From Streptococcus sp. S784/96/1 (GTDB taxonomy: Bacteria > Bacillota > Bacilli > Lactobacillales > Streptococcaceae), in the NCBI RefSeq assembly GCF_902729355.1, contig NZ_CACVCC010000007.1:30438-94437 (forward strand): a DNA stretch of 64,000 nt, read 5' to 3'. The position numbers and the translations under genes are program-made. Numbering within the stretch: position 1 is the first letter of the stretch; the number at the start of each line of letters is the position of its first letter. The notes under the pieces are model-generated. The model ran no database searches. It was given only the letters and a program-made list of their open reading frames with translations, and was not told the origin of the DNA. Of this stretch, positions 36,731 through 46,542 are shown in pieces.

Positions 36731-39172
36731 TTATTCTGCTTCATTTCGGAAAATAGCTAAGCCCAGTCCGCAGAAAAAGATAAAGAATAGCACCAAAGCA
36801 GTGAACTGCCCTCCAATATCTCCAGACATGGAAATCGTTTGACGAAGCCCTGAGACGGCATAGCTGATAGGCAAGAACGGTTGAATACGTTCAAAGAAAG
36901 CTGGACTCAGTTGAATAGGATAGGTTCCTGCACTAGATCCCAATTGAAGCAATAGGAGAAGCATCGCTATAAAGGATCCATAACGATTGTTCCAACCGAT
37001 TAGGGCTGTTACTAAAGCCATTAACGTCCACGCTATTAAAATAGTAAAAACCATTGTTGCAAAAGGATGTACTGGTTCGACACCAATCAGATAAATGGCT
37101 CCAAAAAGTAGAATAGCAGCAGCTGTAGCAATAGCACCATTGAAGAATAGTTTGCTTTTAGCCCATATTACACGGCTAGAGTAGTTCTTCCCATCCAATG
37201 ATTTAGCAAAAATGACATTTGCTGAAATGGCTACTACCATCAAGGAGACCGACATCATGTATGGAGCTAGACCAACACCATTCGTTGCCACTTGATCCGT
37301 GTCTTTCTTCGTTACTTTTACAGGAGCAGAAACTGCCTCAGCATTTTTCTCTGATACTGATACAAGAGACAGTTGGTTACTTGCATTTTGTAAAGAACCA
37401 CCAAGTGTCTCAATACCTCCTACCAAACTAACAAGACCATCGCTTAACTGCTGATGCCCACTCTCTAATTGCCCTGCTCCCCCAGTGAGTTGATTTGTTC
37501 CATCTACTAAACTTTGGCTACCATTCACCAAGGTTGCTGAATTCTCGTTTAATTGATGTAAGCCAGCGGATAGTTTCTGACCACCCGCCATCAAGTCTCC
37601 ACTATTGCTCACTAATGTCTGACCACCTGCTGCTAATTGATCCACAGCACTCGAATAGGCAGTCAATCCATTTTCTAATTGAATAGTTCCTTGATCCATC
37701 TTCTCTTGAAGAAGCTCGACACCTGTTGCAACTTGTTGACTCGCTGGACTAATCTGTTCACTGACTACAGTATGCACTTGATCCAATCCATCAATTAATT
37801 TTCCTAAAGCAGTCGTAGCACCGGGTAGAGCTATTTGAGCTTGATCATCGATTTGACGAATCCCTGCCTGAAGCAGTGGCAACTGAGAACCCACTTGATC
37901 AATAACACTTAGAGATTCTTTTATTCTTTCTGCATCTTCTAAGATAGCCTGAGCTTGATTTGCTAGACTAGAAGGATTTTGAGAAATAGCAGAGCTAATT
38001 TCTGCTTGCTGCTCCGTACTTAGACCTTGATAGGCACTAGTAGCTTGAACAGCTGATAAATTCGTTCTTTTATCCGCTTCTGCAGCTGATAGAATTGTTT
38101 GGGCTTGAGTCGCTATATCCGTTAATAGCGTCGTTACATCAGTACTACTGACTGGTTCTGTCACACCTGAAATAGTTGCCGTTAACTGAGTGATCGCCGC
38201 TTGCAATGCTGGTAAACCTTCAATTAATTGACGAATTTGTTCACGCTCTTCTTGCGATAAGTCACTGGCTTGCGATAGTTGTGTCAAGCTACTTGCCAAC
38301 CGAGTTGTTCCATCTACCAACGGTTGCATCTCAGTTATTCCTCTATTCAGTTGATGGACTCCATTTAACAATGCTTCAGAATTTTGACTGATTTTTTGGG
38401 CACCTACTGTCAATTGAGTCGTTCCCTCAGCGTAACGTTCCACACCCTTAGATAATTGCGCTGCGCCTGGGGCTAACTTTGCCACTCCATTTGTATATGT
38501 GGTCAATCCAGCTTCTAAACGACCGGCACCATCTGATAAAGTCGCTGCTCCTTGCGTTAAACTAGATAGACCATTTCTCAACTGCTGATGACCACTCTGT
38601 AAGTCTCGGCTACCAGAAAAGAGTTTATCACTACCTGCACTAGCATCTTTCATACCAGACTGTAGATGCTGTAAGCTTTGAAAAACAGAGCTCGTATACG
38701 TTTCGGTGATGGTCTTGGAAACAGACTCTTTGAGTGATTTCATTGCAGAATCACTCATTTTTGCTGCAACAAAACTATGTCCCTTCGAAGTTTGATATAC
38801 AATATCTAATTTCTGAGGTTTTTCTGTCAGCAAAGTTGTTGCCTTTTTTGAGAGATCCTGAGGCAATGTCACAATCATATAATAGTCACCTGATTTCAGA
38901 CCATCCTCTGCCTCTTTTTGTGAAACAAAGTGAAAATCCAAATCTTTATGTTCTTTCATTTGCGTGACCATATCCGTACCAATCGATAATGTCTGATCAT
39001 TCAATTTTGCGGATTGGTCCTGATTAACGACTGCAACGGGTAACTGATCTAAGCGTCCATAGGGATCCCACATAGACGAAAGAAAAATGAGATTGTACAG
39101 GGCAGGAATCAAAGAAATTCCTATGATGGTCACCCACAATTTAATCTTTTTCAGTTTTTCTAAATTTTTCAA
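36731..39172 (-). CDS. YhgE/Pip-domain membrane protein
   Basis: An 813-residue protein: one N-terminal membrane helix (WVTIIGISLIPALYNLIFL), a long external region of about 600 residues with repeated hydrophobic-Gly units (LSDGAGRLEAGL, LAPGAAQLSKGV, LVDGTNQLTGGAGQLESG), then a C-terminal ABC-2-like membrane domain with five or six helices. This is the layout of YhgE/Pip (phage infection protein) and of EsaA, a phage receptor or type VII secretion component. The pentad-like repeats probably form a long coiled stalk. Divergent TetR regulator next door. Confidence 0.85.
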   Translation of the reverse strand: MKNLEKLKKIKLWVTIIGISLIPALYNLIFLSSMWDPYGRLDQLPVAVVNQDQSAKLNDQTLSIGTDMVTQMKEHKDLDFHFVSQKEAEDGLKSGDYYMIVTLPQDLSKKATTLLTEKPQKLDIVYQTSKGHSFVAAKMSDSAMKSLKESVSKTITETYTSSVFQSLQHLQSGMKDASAGSDKLFSGSRDLQSGHQQLRNGLSSLTQGAATLSDGAGRLEAGLTTYTNGVAKLAPGAAQLSKGVERYAEGTTQLTVGAQKISQNSEALLNGVHQLNRGITEMQPLVDGTTRLASSLTQLSQASDLSQEEREQIRQLIEGLPALQAAITQLTATISGVTEPVSSTDVTTLLTDIATQAQTILSAAEADKRTNLSAVQATSAYQGLSTEQQAEISSAISQNPSSLANQAQAILEDAERIKESLSVIDQVGSQLPLLQAGIRQIDDQAQIALPGATTALGKLIDGLDQVHTVVSEQISPASQQVATGVELLQEKMDQGTIQLENGLTAYSSAVDQLAAGGQTLVSNSGDLMAGGQKLSAGLHQLNENSATLVNGSQSLVDGTNQLTGGAGQLESGHQQLSDGLVSLVGGIETLGGSLQNASNQLSLVSVSEKNAEAVSAPVKVTKKDTDQVATNGVGLAPYMMSVSLMVVAISANVIFAKSLDGKNYSSRVIWAKSKLFFNGAIATAAAILLFGAIYLIGVEPVHPFATMVFTILIAWTLMALVTALIGWNNRYGSFIAMLLLLLQLGSSAGTYPIQLSPAFFERIQPFLPISYAVSGLRQTISMSGDIGGQFTALVLFFIFFCGLGLAIFRNEAE

Positions 39173-39200
39173 TAATCATCACTCCTTTTTTGGACATACT

Positions 39201-39249
39201 GTCTATTTTTTGATAGACTCTATTATACAAGTTCAAAAAGAGGAATCAA
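39201..39249 (-). promoter_or_regulatory. Promoter and palindrome upstream of the YhgE/Pip gene
   Basis: GTCTAT-N6-ATAGAC (39201-39218) is a perfect inverted repeat just downstream of a minus-strand promoter, TTGATT (39244-39249), 16 bp, TATAAT (39222-39227). It lies between the divergent yhgE and TetR genes, so it is the likely TetR operator. Confidence 0.55.
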
Positions 39250-39304
39250 GTGTCAATCAAACTTTTTAGACACTATGTACAAAAATGTGGAATAGGAAAA
39301 AATA

Positions 39305-39838
39305 ATGGCAGGCGACAATCGAAAAGAAAATACAAAAAAAGCGCTTCTTCAGGCCATGGTGACTTGCTTAGAAAAGAATAATTTCAATGATATTACCACC
39401 ATCGAATTAGCTCGAACAGCTGGAATCAGCCGTTCAAGCTTCTATACTCATTATAAAGATAAATATGATATGATTGAACATTATCAACAAACCTTTTTTA
39501 CAAAATTAGAAGACATTATTTTATCACACGATGGTGATAAAGCTACTGCTCTTTTAGAGATTTTTACTCTTTTAGCAAAAGAGGAATTATTATCCACACT
39601 CTTAAGTCCGAATGGAACGCAAGAATTACAAAATTTTATCCTCAATAAAGTCCGTCTACTCCTATCAAAAGATTTAGGGGAGACATTTAATCCTCATACT
39701 CTAAATCCCACAGAAAGAGACTATACAAGCATTTACTTTTCCTATGCCATTGTTGGAATCTGTCAAGCTTGGATTAGCAATGGTAAACAAGAAAGTCCAA
39801 GTGAAATGACGAATTTCTTGATGAAACTATTACCATAA
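39305..39838 (+). CDS. TetR/AcrR-family regulator
   Basis: A 177-residue repressor with an N-terminal TetR helix-turn-helix (residues 10-55: TIELARTAGISRSSFYTHYK) and a C-terminal ligand domain (YSAIVGICQAWISNG-like stretch ending with MTNFLMKLLP). It is transcribed away from the YhgE/Pip gene. It most likely represses that gene and itself through the GTCTAT palindrome. Confidence 0.85.
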   Translation: MAGDNRKENTKKALLQAMVTCLEKNNFNDITTIELARTAGISRSSFYTHYKDKYDMIEHYQQTFFTKLEDIILSHDGDKATALLEIFTLLAKEELLSTLLSPNGTQELQNFILNKVRLLLSKDLGETFNPHTLNPTERDYTSIYFSYAIVGICQAWISNGKQESPSEMTNFLMKLLP

Positions 39839-39866
39839 ATCCCAATCTAATGCGTTGGGATTTTTT
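39838..39866 (+). terminator. Terminator of the TetR gene
   Basis: AATCCCAA/TTGGGATT stem (39838-39845 with 39855-39862) followed by TTTTTT; it overlaps the stop codon. Confidence 0.8.
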
Positions 39867-39875
39867 CAATCAAAA

Positions 39876-39899
39876 ATCCTAATTCAAAAGAATTAGGAT
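39876..39899 (-). terminator. Terminator of the second Gfo/Idh/MocA gene
   Basis: Perfect 10-bp stem ATCCTAATTC/GAATTAGGAT with AAAA loop (39886-39889), followed on the minus strand by TTTTTG. Confidence 0.75.
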
Positions 39900-39952
39900 C
39901 AATCATTCTATTAAAAATTAAGAGACAGACAAAATACTGTTTCATTCACAAA

Positions 39953-40948
39953 CTAATTTTTTACTGACTCTTCCTCTGGGTAAGTCATGCCCCATTCCCT
40001 GCGGAGCTGTGTCATCACCGCCATGACATCACGGGTATAATCAAGATACATGCGATTCTCAATACCTGCGACAGCTTTTTCCATATCCGCCACTTCGTAA
40101 GATAGAGCCTGCGCTGTATCGCCAGCTTCAATCACTTCTTGGTGACCATCCTCAGTGTAAGTAATGACCGCTTTTTGCCCACGCGGGTACTCGTAGAGCT
40201 CGATGTAACCTTTGTCGTAAGCGATGGTTCCGCGTTTTGGTTGCTTGGCGTGAAGACTGAGCGCAATCGTCGCCATCTCCCCTTCGGCATTGGTCAGAAG
40301 AATCCCCACCTGCTCGTCCACGCCAGTCAGCGCCAGCTTGACCTGTGAAGCCAGCTGATTTGGGGTAGAACTCATGAACCAGCGAACAAAAGAAAGAGCG
40401 TAAACACCGATGTCAAGTAAAGCACCGCCTGCCAAGTCACGACTGAAAAAGCGATTGGTCATGTCGTACTCTTTATAACTCCCAAAATTCATCTGAATCA
40501 GTTTGAGCTCACCCAATTTCCCAGAAGCCACCACCTCTGACAGCTTACGGTAAATCGGCATGTGAAAAATAGTCATAGCTTCCGCCAACACCACATGGTT
40601 TTCTTCTGCTAGCTGAATCGCCTCTGCTAATTCCTCCGAATTCAGCGTAATCGATTTCTCACAAAGCACATGTTTCCCATTAGCCAAGGCCTTGCGCAAA
40701 AAATTGATATGGGTGTTATGCGGCGTTGAGATATAAATGATGTCCACCTCAGGGTCCTCAAAAACCTCATCAATCACTTCATAAACTTTTTCAATCCCAT
40801 ATTTTTGAGCAAAAGCTACGCCCTTATCATAGGTCCGGTTGGCAACCGAGTAAAGCTTTCTACCTTGCTTTTCCAAGGCTTGCGCTAGCTCATTTGCAAT
40901 CACACCTGTCCCCAATGTCGCCCAGTTGTACTGTTTTCCCTCTATCAT
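39953..40948 (-). CDS. Gfo/Idh/MocA-family oxidoreductase
   Basis: A 331-residue NAD(P)-dependent dehydrogenase. The Rossmann start is WATLGTGVIANELAQALEKQ, the family motif CEKSITLNSEELAE is near residue 95 and the substrate strand GGALLDIGVYALSFVRW near 175. It differs from the enzyme in the nan locus and has no pathway neighbours, so its substrate is open. It has an extended -10 (TGCTATAAT, 40976-40981) and a good AGGAGG. Confidence 0.85.
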   Translation of the reverse strand: MIEGKQYNWATLGTGVIANELAQALEKQGRKLYSVANRTYDKGVAFAQKYGIEKVYEVIDEVFEDPEVDIIYISTPHNTHINFLRKALANGKHVLCEKSITLNSEELAEAIQLAEENHVVLAEAMTIFHMPIYRKLSEVVASGKLGELKLIQMNFGSYKEYDMTNRFFSRDLAGGALLDIGVYALSFVRWFMSSTPNQLASQVKLALTGVDEQVGILLTNAEGEMATIALSLHAKQPKRGTIAYDKGYIELYEYPRGQKAVITYTEDGHQEVIEAGDTAQALSYEVADMEKAVAGIENRMYLDYTRDVMAVMTQLRREWGMTYPEEESVKN

Positions 40949-40983
40949 AATGACCTCCTGTGAGTTTCTGGTTTCATTATAGC

Positions 40984-41009
40984 AAAAAACAAGCTTTTCA
41001 GCTTGCTTT
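40984..41009 (-). terminator. Terminator of the relBE remnant
   Basis: AAGCAAGC pairs with GCTTGTTT (core CAAGC/GCTTG, loop TGAAAA) followed by TTTTTTG on the minus strand. It lies next to the promoter of the downstream oxidoreductase. Confidence 0.65.
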
Positions 41010-41197
41010 AGTAAATATCCTTGCGATGGCTGACTGCAAAAACTTCGATCACAATATCATCGTCATAAATGTTGGCGAGGATTGGTGGTTTGATAAAGAT
41101 TCTTTTTAATCCACGACAGGATGGTTTTCCTTGTGAAGTTATCTAATTTACGCAATTGTTTTTCTGCTTTTGATGTCAGTACAACCTTATAAATCAT
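41008..41197 (-). pseudogene. RelE/ParE-family toxin, internally deleted
   Basis: The start MIYKVVLTSKAEKQLRKLDN is that of a RelE/ParE toxin, and the end FAVSHRKDIY is its C terminus, but the two are out of frame (TSWIKKNLYQTTN... then ANIYDDDIVIEV), with about 30 codons of the middle lost. The ATG overlaps the antitoxin stop (ATGA), the usual toxin-antitoxin coupling. Non-functional. Confidence 0.75.
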
Positions 41198-41409
41198 ATA
41201 CCAAATTCCTCAAATAAGTCTTCCACAGGAATACGAACCCCATCATCCTCTGCCATCGCTTGAGGAAGAACTTGCAAATCATATTCATCTTCGATTTTTT
41301 CCAACATGGCCTGACGTGCAAATTCTGAAATGGTCAAACCGTGTACTTAGATATATTTCTTAATCAATTCACCATCTTGGTCATTAATACGTAATGTCAT
41401 TGTTGCCAT
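41194..41409 (-). pseudogene. RelB/DinJ-like antitoxin with a nonsense codon
   Basis: A 71-codon frame starts MATMTLRINDQDGELIKKYI, has TAA at codon 21 (41347-41349), then continues VHGLTISEFARQAMLEKIED to the end VEDLFEEFGI. The ribbon-helix-helix start and the position 5' of the toxin identify it. One base change (TAA for a Lys/Ser/Gln type codon) stops it. Confidence 0.75.
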
Positions 41410-41569
41410 GTTTTTTCACCTCTTGAATACTTTGTATTCTCGTTATTTAGGAGAAAGGAGAGACAACTATAACTCTCTATGAAATACTGATATAAAACTC
41501 TTCTAAAATAAGTAGCTACCACCCGCATAATCAAAGTAAAATTTAGAAGAGAAGATTTTTTCGTTAGAT

Positions 41570-43756
41570 TTAGTATTGCGATTTATTTTCTGGTAAGCCT
41601 AATACTCGTCTAGAATCTTTCTGTGATACTTTAATTCCCCATTCCTTGTGCATAAATGTTAAAATTTCCTTCCCCCTCTTAAAAATTGCTTCCTGAGTCC
41701 AATCAGAATAGTGTTCTGCCAAATATTTTTCTGCCATCGTTCCATATTTATAACCTGTTGGATTGTTTGTTGTTCCAAAATCACACTTTTCAGGGTAAGA
41801 CTTATTTTCTAATTTCTCATTTTTTCTAGCTGAAATAACAATCAAATTTCCAAGAGTATTCTTATACCTATCACTATTTTTTTGATTCAAATTTCCAAAA
41901 CGCTCTTTCCAGTATTTGTATCTATGATTTCTAGGATAAATATGCTCTAAGTTATATTTTTGTTTTTCAAAATAAAAACTTAATCTTTCGAACTCATTGA
42001 AGTTTTCCTTAGATATATCCATCAATTCTAAATTGTATTGCGTTAAAATATAGTAAGACAATTTTGAATAGTTGATATACGACTGGGATTCTGATAGTAT
42101 ATCATAACTTTTAGCAAGTAATTTTAAGTATTCTTTACCTATTCTAACTAATCGTTCATTAAATTTACCTAACAACTCCTCAGTTATTTCAGGCTGTCTA
42201 TCTATGTAACAAAGTAAAATAAATACTTCATATTGTAGATTTCCTTTTCCTTTATTTAATTCTTCATATTTTATTTCATCAGTCTCAGGGACGAAGGAAT
42301 CTAAAAATAAAAATCTCTCAATATTTTTTAATATTTGTAACATATTCCCACTTGCTACTTTTAGTAGCTTAAATATGAATTTTTGAACTGAATCTTGAAT
42401 GGACTGAGTATCATAAAAAGAATGAGTCTCCTTATCATAAGTCAAATTTTTTGATAATTCCTCAATGGAATTAGCTTCGAATATTCCATTAAAGATCTCT
42501 TTTGGTATAACAAATTCTTTTCTTCTATTGTAATGTCTATTCGATCTAGTCAGAAAATTAATACGAGATAAGTATTCTTTAGTTTTTATATCATATGGAG
42601 AATTTAGTGTAAGTTGCATGTTTTTCCAAACTATAATACTCACCTTCAAATCTTCGATATAATCTTGGATATCTCTTAATTTCAATTTGTTTTGTATTAC
42701 ATTTTGAGATGTGAAAATATCTTTTAATAAGTTTCCTGCTTGTAAAATCGAAGTGTTTTTTTCATAATTTAACTGTTCTTTTGAACCTAAAAAATTTTTA
42801 AACTTATTTATTGGATAAGCTGTTAGCTGCGCATCTAAAAATATATCATCAGTAGTTTGTGAAGAAAATCTATATCGGCGATCATTCCAATCAAATGAAT
42901 TTTTACTATGTTCTATCTCTCCAATACTCCTATACATTCTTTTCCAAGCATCATTAATTTGGTCTTTTACATTATTTCTCTCGTGTCTAGATACCTGAGT
43001 ATATAGTGTAGTAAGATAAATCAATCGATTCTTCAATAATTCCAGTGTTGATAGTACCCTTCCCCTATTATTCATTGTCTCAAACGTAACATGAATATCT
43101 AAACTTGAATCAATAACATATCTGTTAAACACTAATTTATGAACTAACTTTGTATACAGTGAATCAATTCCTGTTTGTTCTAATTTACTCACTCTTTCTT
43201 TAAAAAAATCATAAGCAATTTGAAGGTTATCACTATATTTATTTTCATAAATTGGAAATTTATTTTCAAAACTATTTAATCCCAATATTTTTGAAATATA
43301 AAATCCATAACTATCGTTTTCGACCTCATATGAAAACGGTAAATAGAAAGCACCATCTGCTTCCCTCTTTAACACAATAAAATCTTTCTCAATTTCTGAA
43401 ATAGAATCAAATTCATTTAGTATTGTTAATGATTTGCTCCTTGCTACTTCAAGTATAACTTTTAAGAGAATCATTGCCGTAGTCAGCCTCTGTTGTCCAT
43501 CAACAACGTAATAGGGCGTTTTATTAATTTTGCTTAAAAACCAAGAATCAATATCATTTTTATTTAACTCATATTCTGGAATTGGTTCTAATGTTATAAC
43601 TCCTCCATAATGACTTCTCTCTGCCGATAAATTATATAAATCTTCCCAAAAATCCTCAATCTCTTTTGTTCCCCATGCATAACCTCTTTGATAATCTGGT
43701 ATTTTATATATTCCACTCTTGAATAAATTGCTCAAATTGTTTAAACCACTTTCCAT
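41570..43756 (-). CDS. DUF262-DUF1524 GmrSD-like type IV restriction protein
   Basis: A 728-residue fusion. The N-terminal DUF262 domain has YQRGYAWG at 22-29 and DGQQRLTTA at 86-94, the ParB/Srx-like NTPase motifs. The C-terminal DUF1524 His-Me finger nuclease has LEHIYPRN at 603-610, LGNLIVIS near 633-640, and NEKLENKSYPEK near 646-657. GmrSD-family proteins cut modified phage DNA, so a defence role is likely; the target is unknown. AT-rich, alone between a dead toxin-antitoxin pair and an IS30 element, so probably acquired by transfer. GAGGTGA precedes the ATG. Confidence 0.85.
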   Translation of the reverse strand: MESGLNNLSNLFKSGIYKIPDYQRGYAWGTKEIEDFWEDLYNLSAERSHYGGVITLEPIPEYELNKNDIDSWFLSKINKTPYYVVDGQQRLTTAMILLKVILEVARSKSLTILNEFDSISEIEKDFIVLKREADGAFYLPFSYEVENDSYGFYISKILGLNSFENKFPIYENKYSDNLQIAYDFFKERVSKLEQTGIDSLYTKLVHKLVFNRYVIDSSLDIHVTFETMNNRGRVLSTLELLKNRLIYLTTLYTQVSRHERNNVKDQINDAWKRMYRSIGEIEHSKNSFDWNDRRYRFSSQTTDDIFLDAQLTAYPINKFKNFLGSKEQLNYEKNTSILQAGNLLKDIFTSQNVIQNKLKLRDIQDYIEDLKVSIIVWKNMQLTLNSPYDIKTKEYLSRINFLTRSNRHYNRRKEFVIPKEIFNGIFEANSIEELSKNLTYDKETHSFYDTQSIQDSVQKFIFKLLKVASGNMLQILKNIERFLFLDSFVPETDEIKYEELNKGKGNLQYEVFILLCYIDRQPEITEELLGKFNERLVRIGKEYLKLLAKSYDILSESQSYINYSKLSYYILTQYNLELMDISKENFNEFERLSFYFEKQKYNLEHIYPRNHRYKYWKERFGNLNQKNSDRYKNTLGNLIVISARKNEKLENKSYPEKCDFGTTNNPTGYKYGTMAEKYLAEHYSDWTQEAIFKRGKEILTFMHKEWGIKVSQKDSRRVLGLPENKSQY

Positions 43757-43815
43757 AAAATCACCTCAAAGTTATTCTAATAATTAAAACATCATATTAT
43801 AATTTTAATTATATC

Positions 43816-43843
43816 AAAAAATCCAGTGGTTACTGGATTTTTT
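43816..43843. terminator. Bidirectional terminator left of the IS element
   Basis: A perfect 12-bp stem (43816-43827 with 43832-43843, core ATCCAGT/ACTGGAT) with A and T runs. It lies upstream of the restriction gene and may have been the original purH terminator before the IS insertion. Confidence 0.7.
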
Positions 43844-43860
43844 ATCAATCCCAATTTGTA

Positions 43861-44888
43861 AAATTAAGCTAGACAGAAAAAGCCATCTATGTTAGGCTCA
43901 GATAAACTACCACATTTGTCTGAAAGGAACTAACATAAATGACCTATACTCATCTTACCACAAATGAACTCGTAATGATAGAGGCTTATTACCAAGATGG
44001 TAAGAAAGTTTGCGCTATTGCAAAGTCACTTGGAAGAGCGCGACAAACCATTTATAATGTTATCTCTTTTCTGAAAACGGGTCATTCAGCTTATGACTAT
44101 TATCAACGCTACAAAGCCAACAAGAGGCATTGTGGTCGGCAAAAGACCCAACTCACCAAACCAGTACAAGAGTTTATTCAATCCTATCTAGCATCAGATT
44201 GGAGCCTCGATGGTGATAAAAGGAACCCATCCTGATAAAATTCCTTGCTCCATGCGTACTCTCTATCGCTTAGCTGACCGCGGCATCTTCAAGAAAGAGG
44301 ATATGCCTTGGCAAGGCAATCGAAAGCCAAATGGGAAGAAAGAGAGGCGAGGAAAACAAGCTTTTCGCAGAGATTTGCGGGAACGCGCTAACGTTTATCC
44401 AAACTTTGAAACTGAATTTGGTCACCTTGAAGGAGATACTATTGTTGGAAAGAATCATAAAAGCGCTGTTATCACGCTAGTTGAAAAGCAGTCAAAAGCG
44501 ATGATCGTGCTTCAATCCAAAGGGCGAAAAGCCAGCGACATTGAAGCTGCTATAAACCAATGGATGTCCCGGTTTCCTAAGAATCTCTTCAAGTCTATCA
44601 CTTTTGATTGTGGGAAAGAGTTTTCCAATTGGAAGTCCATTTCCAATAAACATGATATTGACATTTTCTTTGCGGATCCAGGATGTCCAGGGCAGCGGGG
44701 GCTTAATGAGCATTCTAACGGCTTATTAAGACGGCACGGACTTCCTAAGCAGATGGACTTCAATGATATTTCTCAAAACTATTTATCAGCTATAGCTGAT
44801 GAAAGAAATAGAATTCCTAGAAAATCATTGAACTATCTAACTCCGTATCAAGTTTTTCTGACTAACTTGAAAATGTCTAACTTAATTT
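43861..44888 (+). mobile_element. IS30-family insertion sequence (IS1239-like)
   Basis: About 1.03 kb bounded by inverted repeats AAATTAAGCTAGACA (43861-43875) and TGTCTAACTTAATTT (44874-44888), 14 of 15 matching. Carries one transposase gene in two frames. Inserted after purH, in the opposite orientation to the pur genes. Confidence 0.85.
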
Positions 44889-44890
44889 GA
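43939..44890 (+). pseudogene. IS30-family transposase, frameshifted
   Basis: The N-terminal part (43939-44235) has the IS30 helix-turn-helix (KKVCAIAKSLGRARQTIYNV). The remainder (from 44211) is in the next frame: VIKGTHPDKIPCSMRTLYRL and the DDE core (EGDTIVGKNHKSAVITLVEK, FDCGKEFSNWK). The join TCGATGGTGATAAAAGG has one extra G relative to SLDVIKGT. Read correctly it would be about 316 residues. IS30 elements use a single frame, so this copy should be inactive. Confidence 0.85.
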
Positions 44891-44930
44891 CAAATGAGAA
44901 ATAATAAAATTATTTTTTAAATTGTCCCCA

Positions 44931-46478
44931 TCAATGTCTAAAATGTCTCACGCCTGTAAAGACCATTGCAATACCGTGTTTGTCGGCTGCGTCAATGGAG
45001 TCTTTGTCGCGGACGGAGCCACCTGGTTGGATGATAGCTTTGATGCCTGCGGCTGCGATCTCTTCGATGTTATCCGCAAATGGGAAGAAGGCGTCTGAGG
45101 CGAGGACTGCGCCGTCAAGGCGGTCTTTAGCTTGCTCGATCGCGATACGGACAGAGGCCACACGGTTGGTCTGACCTGGGCCGACACCGAGGGTCATGTG
45201 GTCGTTGGCAATCAAGATACCGTTTGATTTGACATACTTGATGGCTTTCCAGGCAAACTCAAGCGCCACTTGCTCACGCGCATCTGGCTGACGCTTGGTC
45301 ACAACTTGCCAGTCTGCTGGATTTTCCTTGATGACATCTTGGTTTTGCACCAGCATTCCACCAACTACACCTGTGTATTCCGCTTCATTCTCACTCGCCT
45401 CTTGAGCATCAAATGGCAACTCCAAGATACGCAAGTTTTTCTTTTTATTGGTCAAAATAGCTAGCGCTTCTGCTGAATAACTTGGTGCAATGATAATTTC
45501 TAAGAAAATCGGATGCATTTTTTCAGCGGTATCCGCATCCACCTCACGGTTGAGAACGACAATACCACCGAAAATCGAAACAGGGTCAGCAGCATAAGCG
45601 TTGTCCCAAGCCCCTTCAATCGTATCCGCTTGACCAATACCACAAGGGTTCATGTGTTTAAGTGCCACCATAGTCGGACGCTCCTTGAAATCACGGATAA
45701 TACGGATTGCAGCATCCGCGTCACGGATATTATTGAAAGAAAGTTCCTTACCGTTGAGCTGTTTCGCTGACGCGATAGAATACTCTGTCGGAATCGCTGA
45801 CTGGTAGAAATCAGCATCCTGTTGAGGGTTTTCGCCATAGCGCATCGGCTGTTTGAGGTCGTAAGTGATGGTTAGTTTTTCAGGCTTGGTTTCGCCAACT
45901 TGCGCTGTAAAGTAATTCGCAATCAAGGCATCGTAAGCCGCTGTATGACGGTAAACCTTAGCCGCCAAACGTTGACGAGTAGCGTAAGTCGTTTCACCAT
46001 CTGCTTTCAGTTCATCAAGAACCACTGTATAATCAGCAGGATCCACAACAACAGTCACGCTAGCATGATTTTTTGCAGCAGAACGGAGCATAGATGGACC
46101 ACCGATGTCGATATTTTCCACTGCCAAATCGTAGGTCGCATCTGGACGCAGGATCGTCTCTTTAAATGGATAAAGGTTGACCACCACAAGGTCAATCAAA
46201 CCAATTTCATGCTGGCTTGCCGCTTCCAAATGACTGTTCAAATCACGACGCGCCAAAAGTCCACCGTGGATTTTTGGATGAAGGGTTTTAACACGACCGT
46301 CCATCATTTCAGGGAAACCTGTCACATCGTCGATAGCAATGGTAGCTACCCCAGCATTATCAAGGGTAGTTTTTGTTCCGCCCGTTGAGATAATCTCCCA
46401 ACCAAGAACTGTCAATTTTTGGGCAAATTCAACGATGCCCGCTTTGTCAGATACACTGATCAGTGCACGTTTTGTCAT
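44931..46478 (-). CDS. purH: Bifunctional AICAR transformylase/IMP cyclohydrolase
   Basis: A 515-residue enzyme for the last two steps to IMP. The N-terminal cyclohydrolase starts [20 protein letters not shown] with [13 protein letters not shown]; the C-terminal transformylase has [10 protein letters not shown] near residue 270 and [20 protein letters not shown]. It is the last gene of the C-L-F-M-N-H block and ends 40 bp from the IS right end. Confidence 0.96.
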   Translation of the reverse strand: MTKRALISVSDKAGIVEFAQKLTVLGWEIISTGGTKTTLDNAGVATIAIDDVTGFPEMMDGRVKTLHPKIHGGLLARRDLNSHLEAASQHEIGLIDLVVVNLYPFKETILRPDATYDLAVENIDIGGPSMLRSAAKNHASVTVVVDPADYTVVLDELKADGETTYATRQRLAAKVYRHTAAYDALIANYFTAQVGETKPEKLTITYDLKQPMRYGENPQQDADFYQSAIPTEYSIASAKQLNGKELSFNNIRDADAAIRIIRDFKERPTMVALKHMNPCGIGQADTIEGAWDNAYAADPVSIFGGIVVLNREVDADTAEKMHPIFLEIIIAPSYSAEALAILTNKKKNLRILELPFDAQEASENEAEYTGVVGGMLVQNQDVIKENPADWQVVTKRQPDAREQVALEFAWKAIKYVKSNGILIANDHMTLGVGPGQTNRVASVRIAIEQAKDRLDGAVLASDAFFPFADNIEEIAAAGIKAIIQPGGSVRDKDSIDAADKHGIAMVFTGVRHFRH

Positions 46479-46542
46479 GGAGTCTCCTTTTCAATGAATG
46501 ACCTCCAGTCACTCAATCTCTAGTTTATTAAAGCAATAAAAA

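Noticed and set aside
44205..44225. Programmed frameshift in the IS transposase
   Set aside because: No slippery run fits and IS30-family elements use a single frame, so a plain insertion of one base is simpler.
44500..44770. Minus-strand open frames inside the IS30 element
   Set aside because: They are shadows of the transposase gene.
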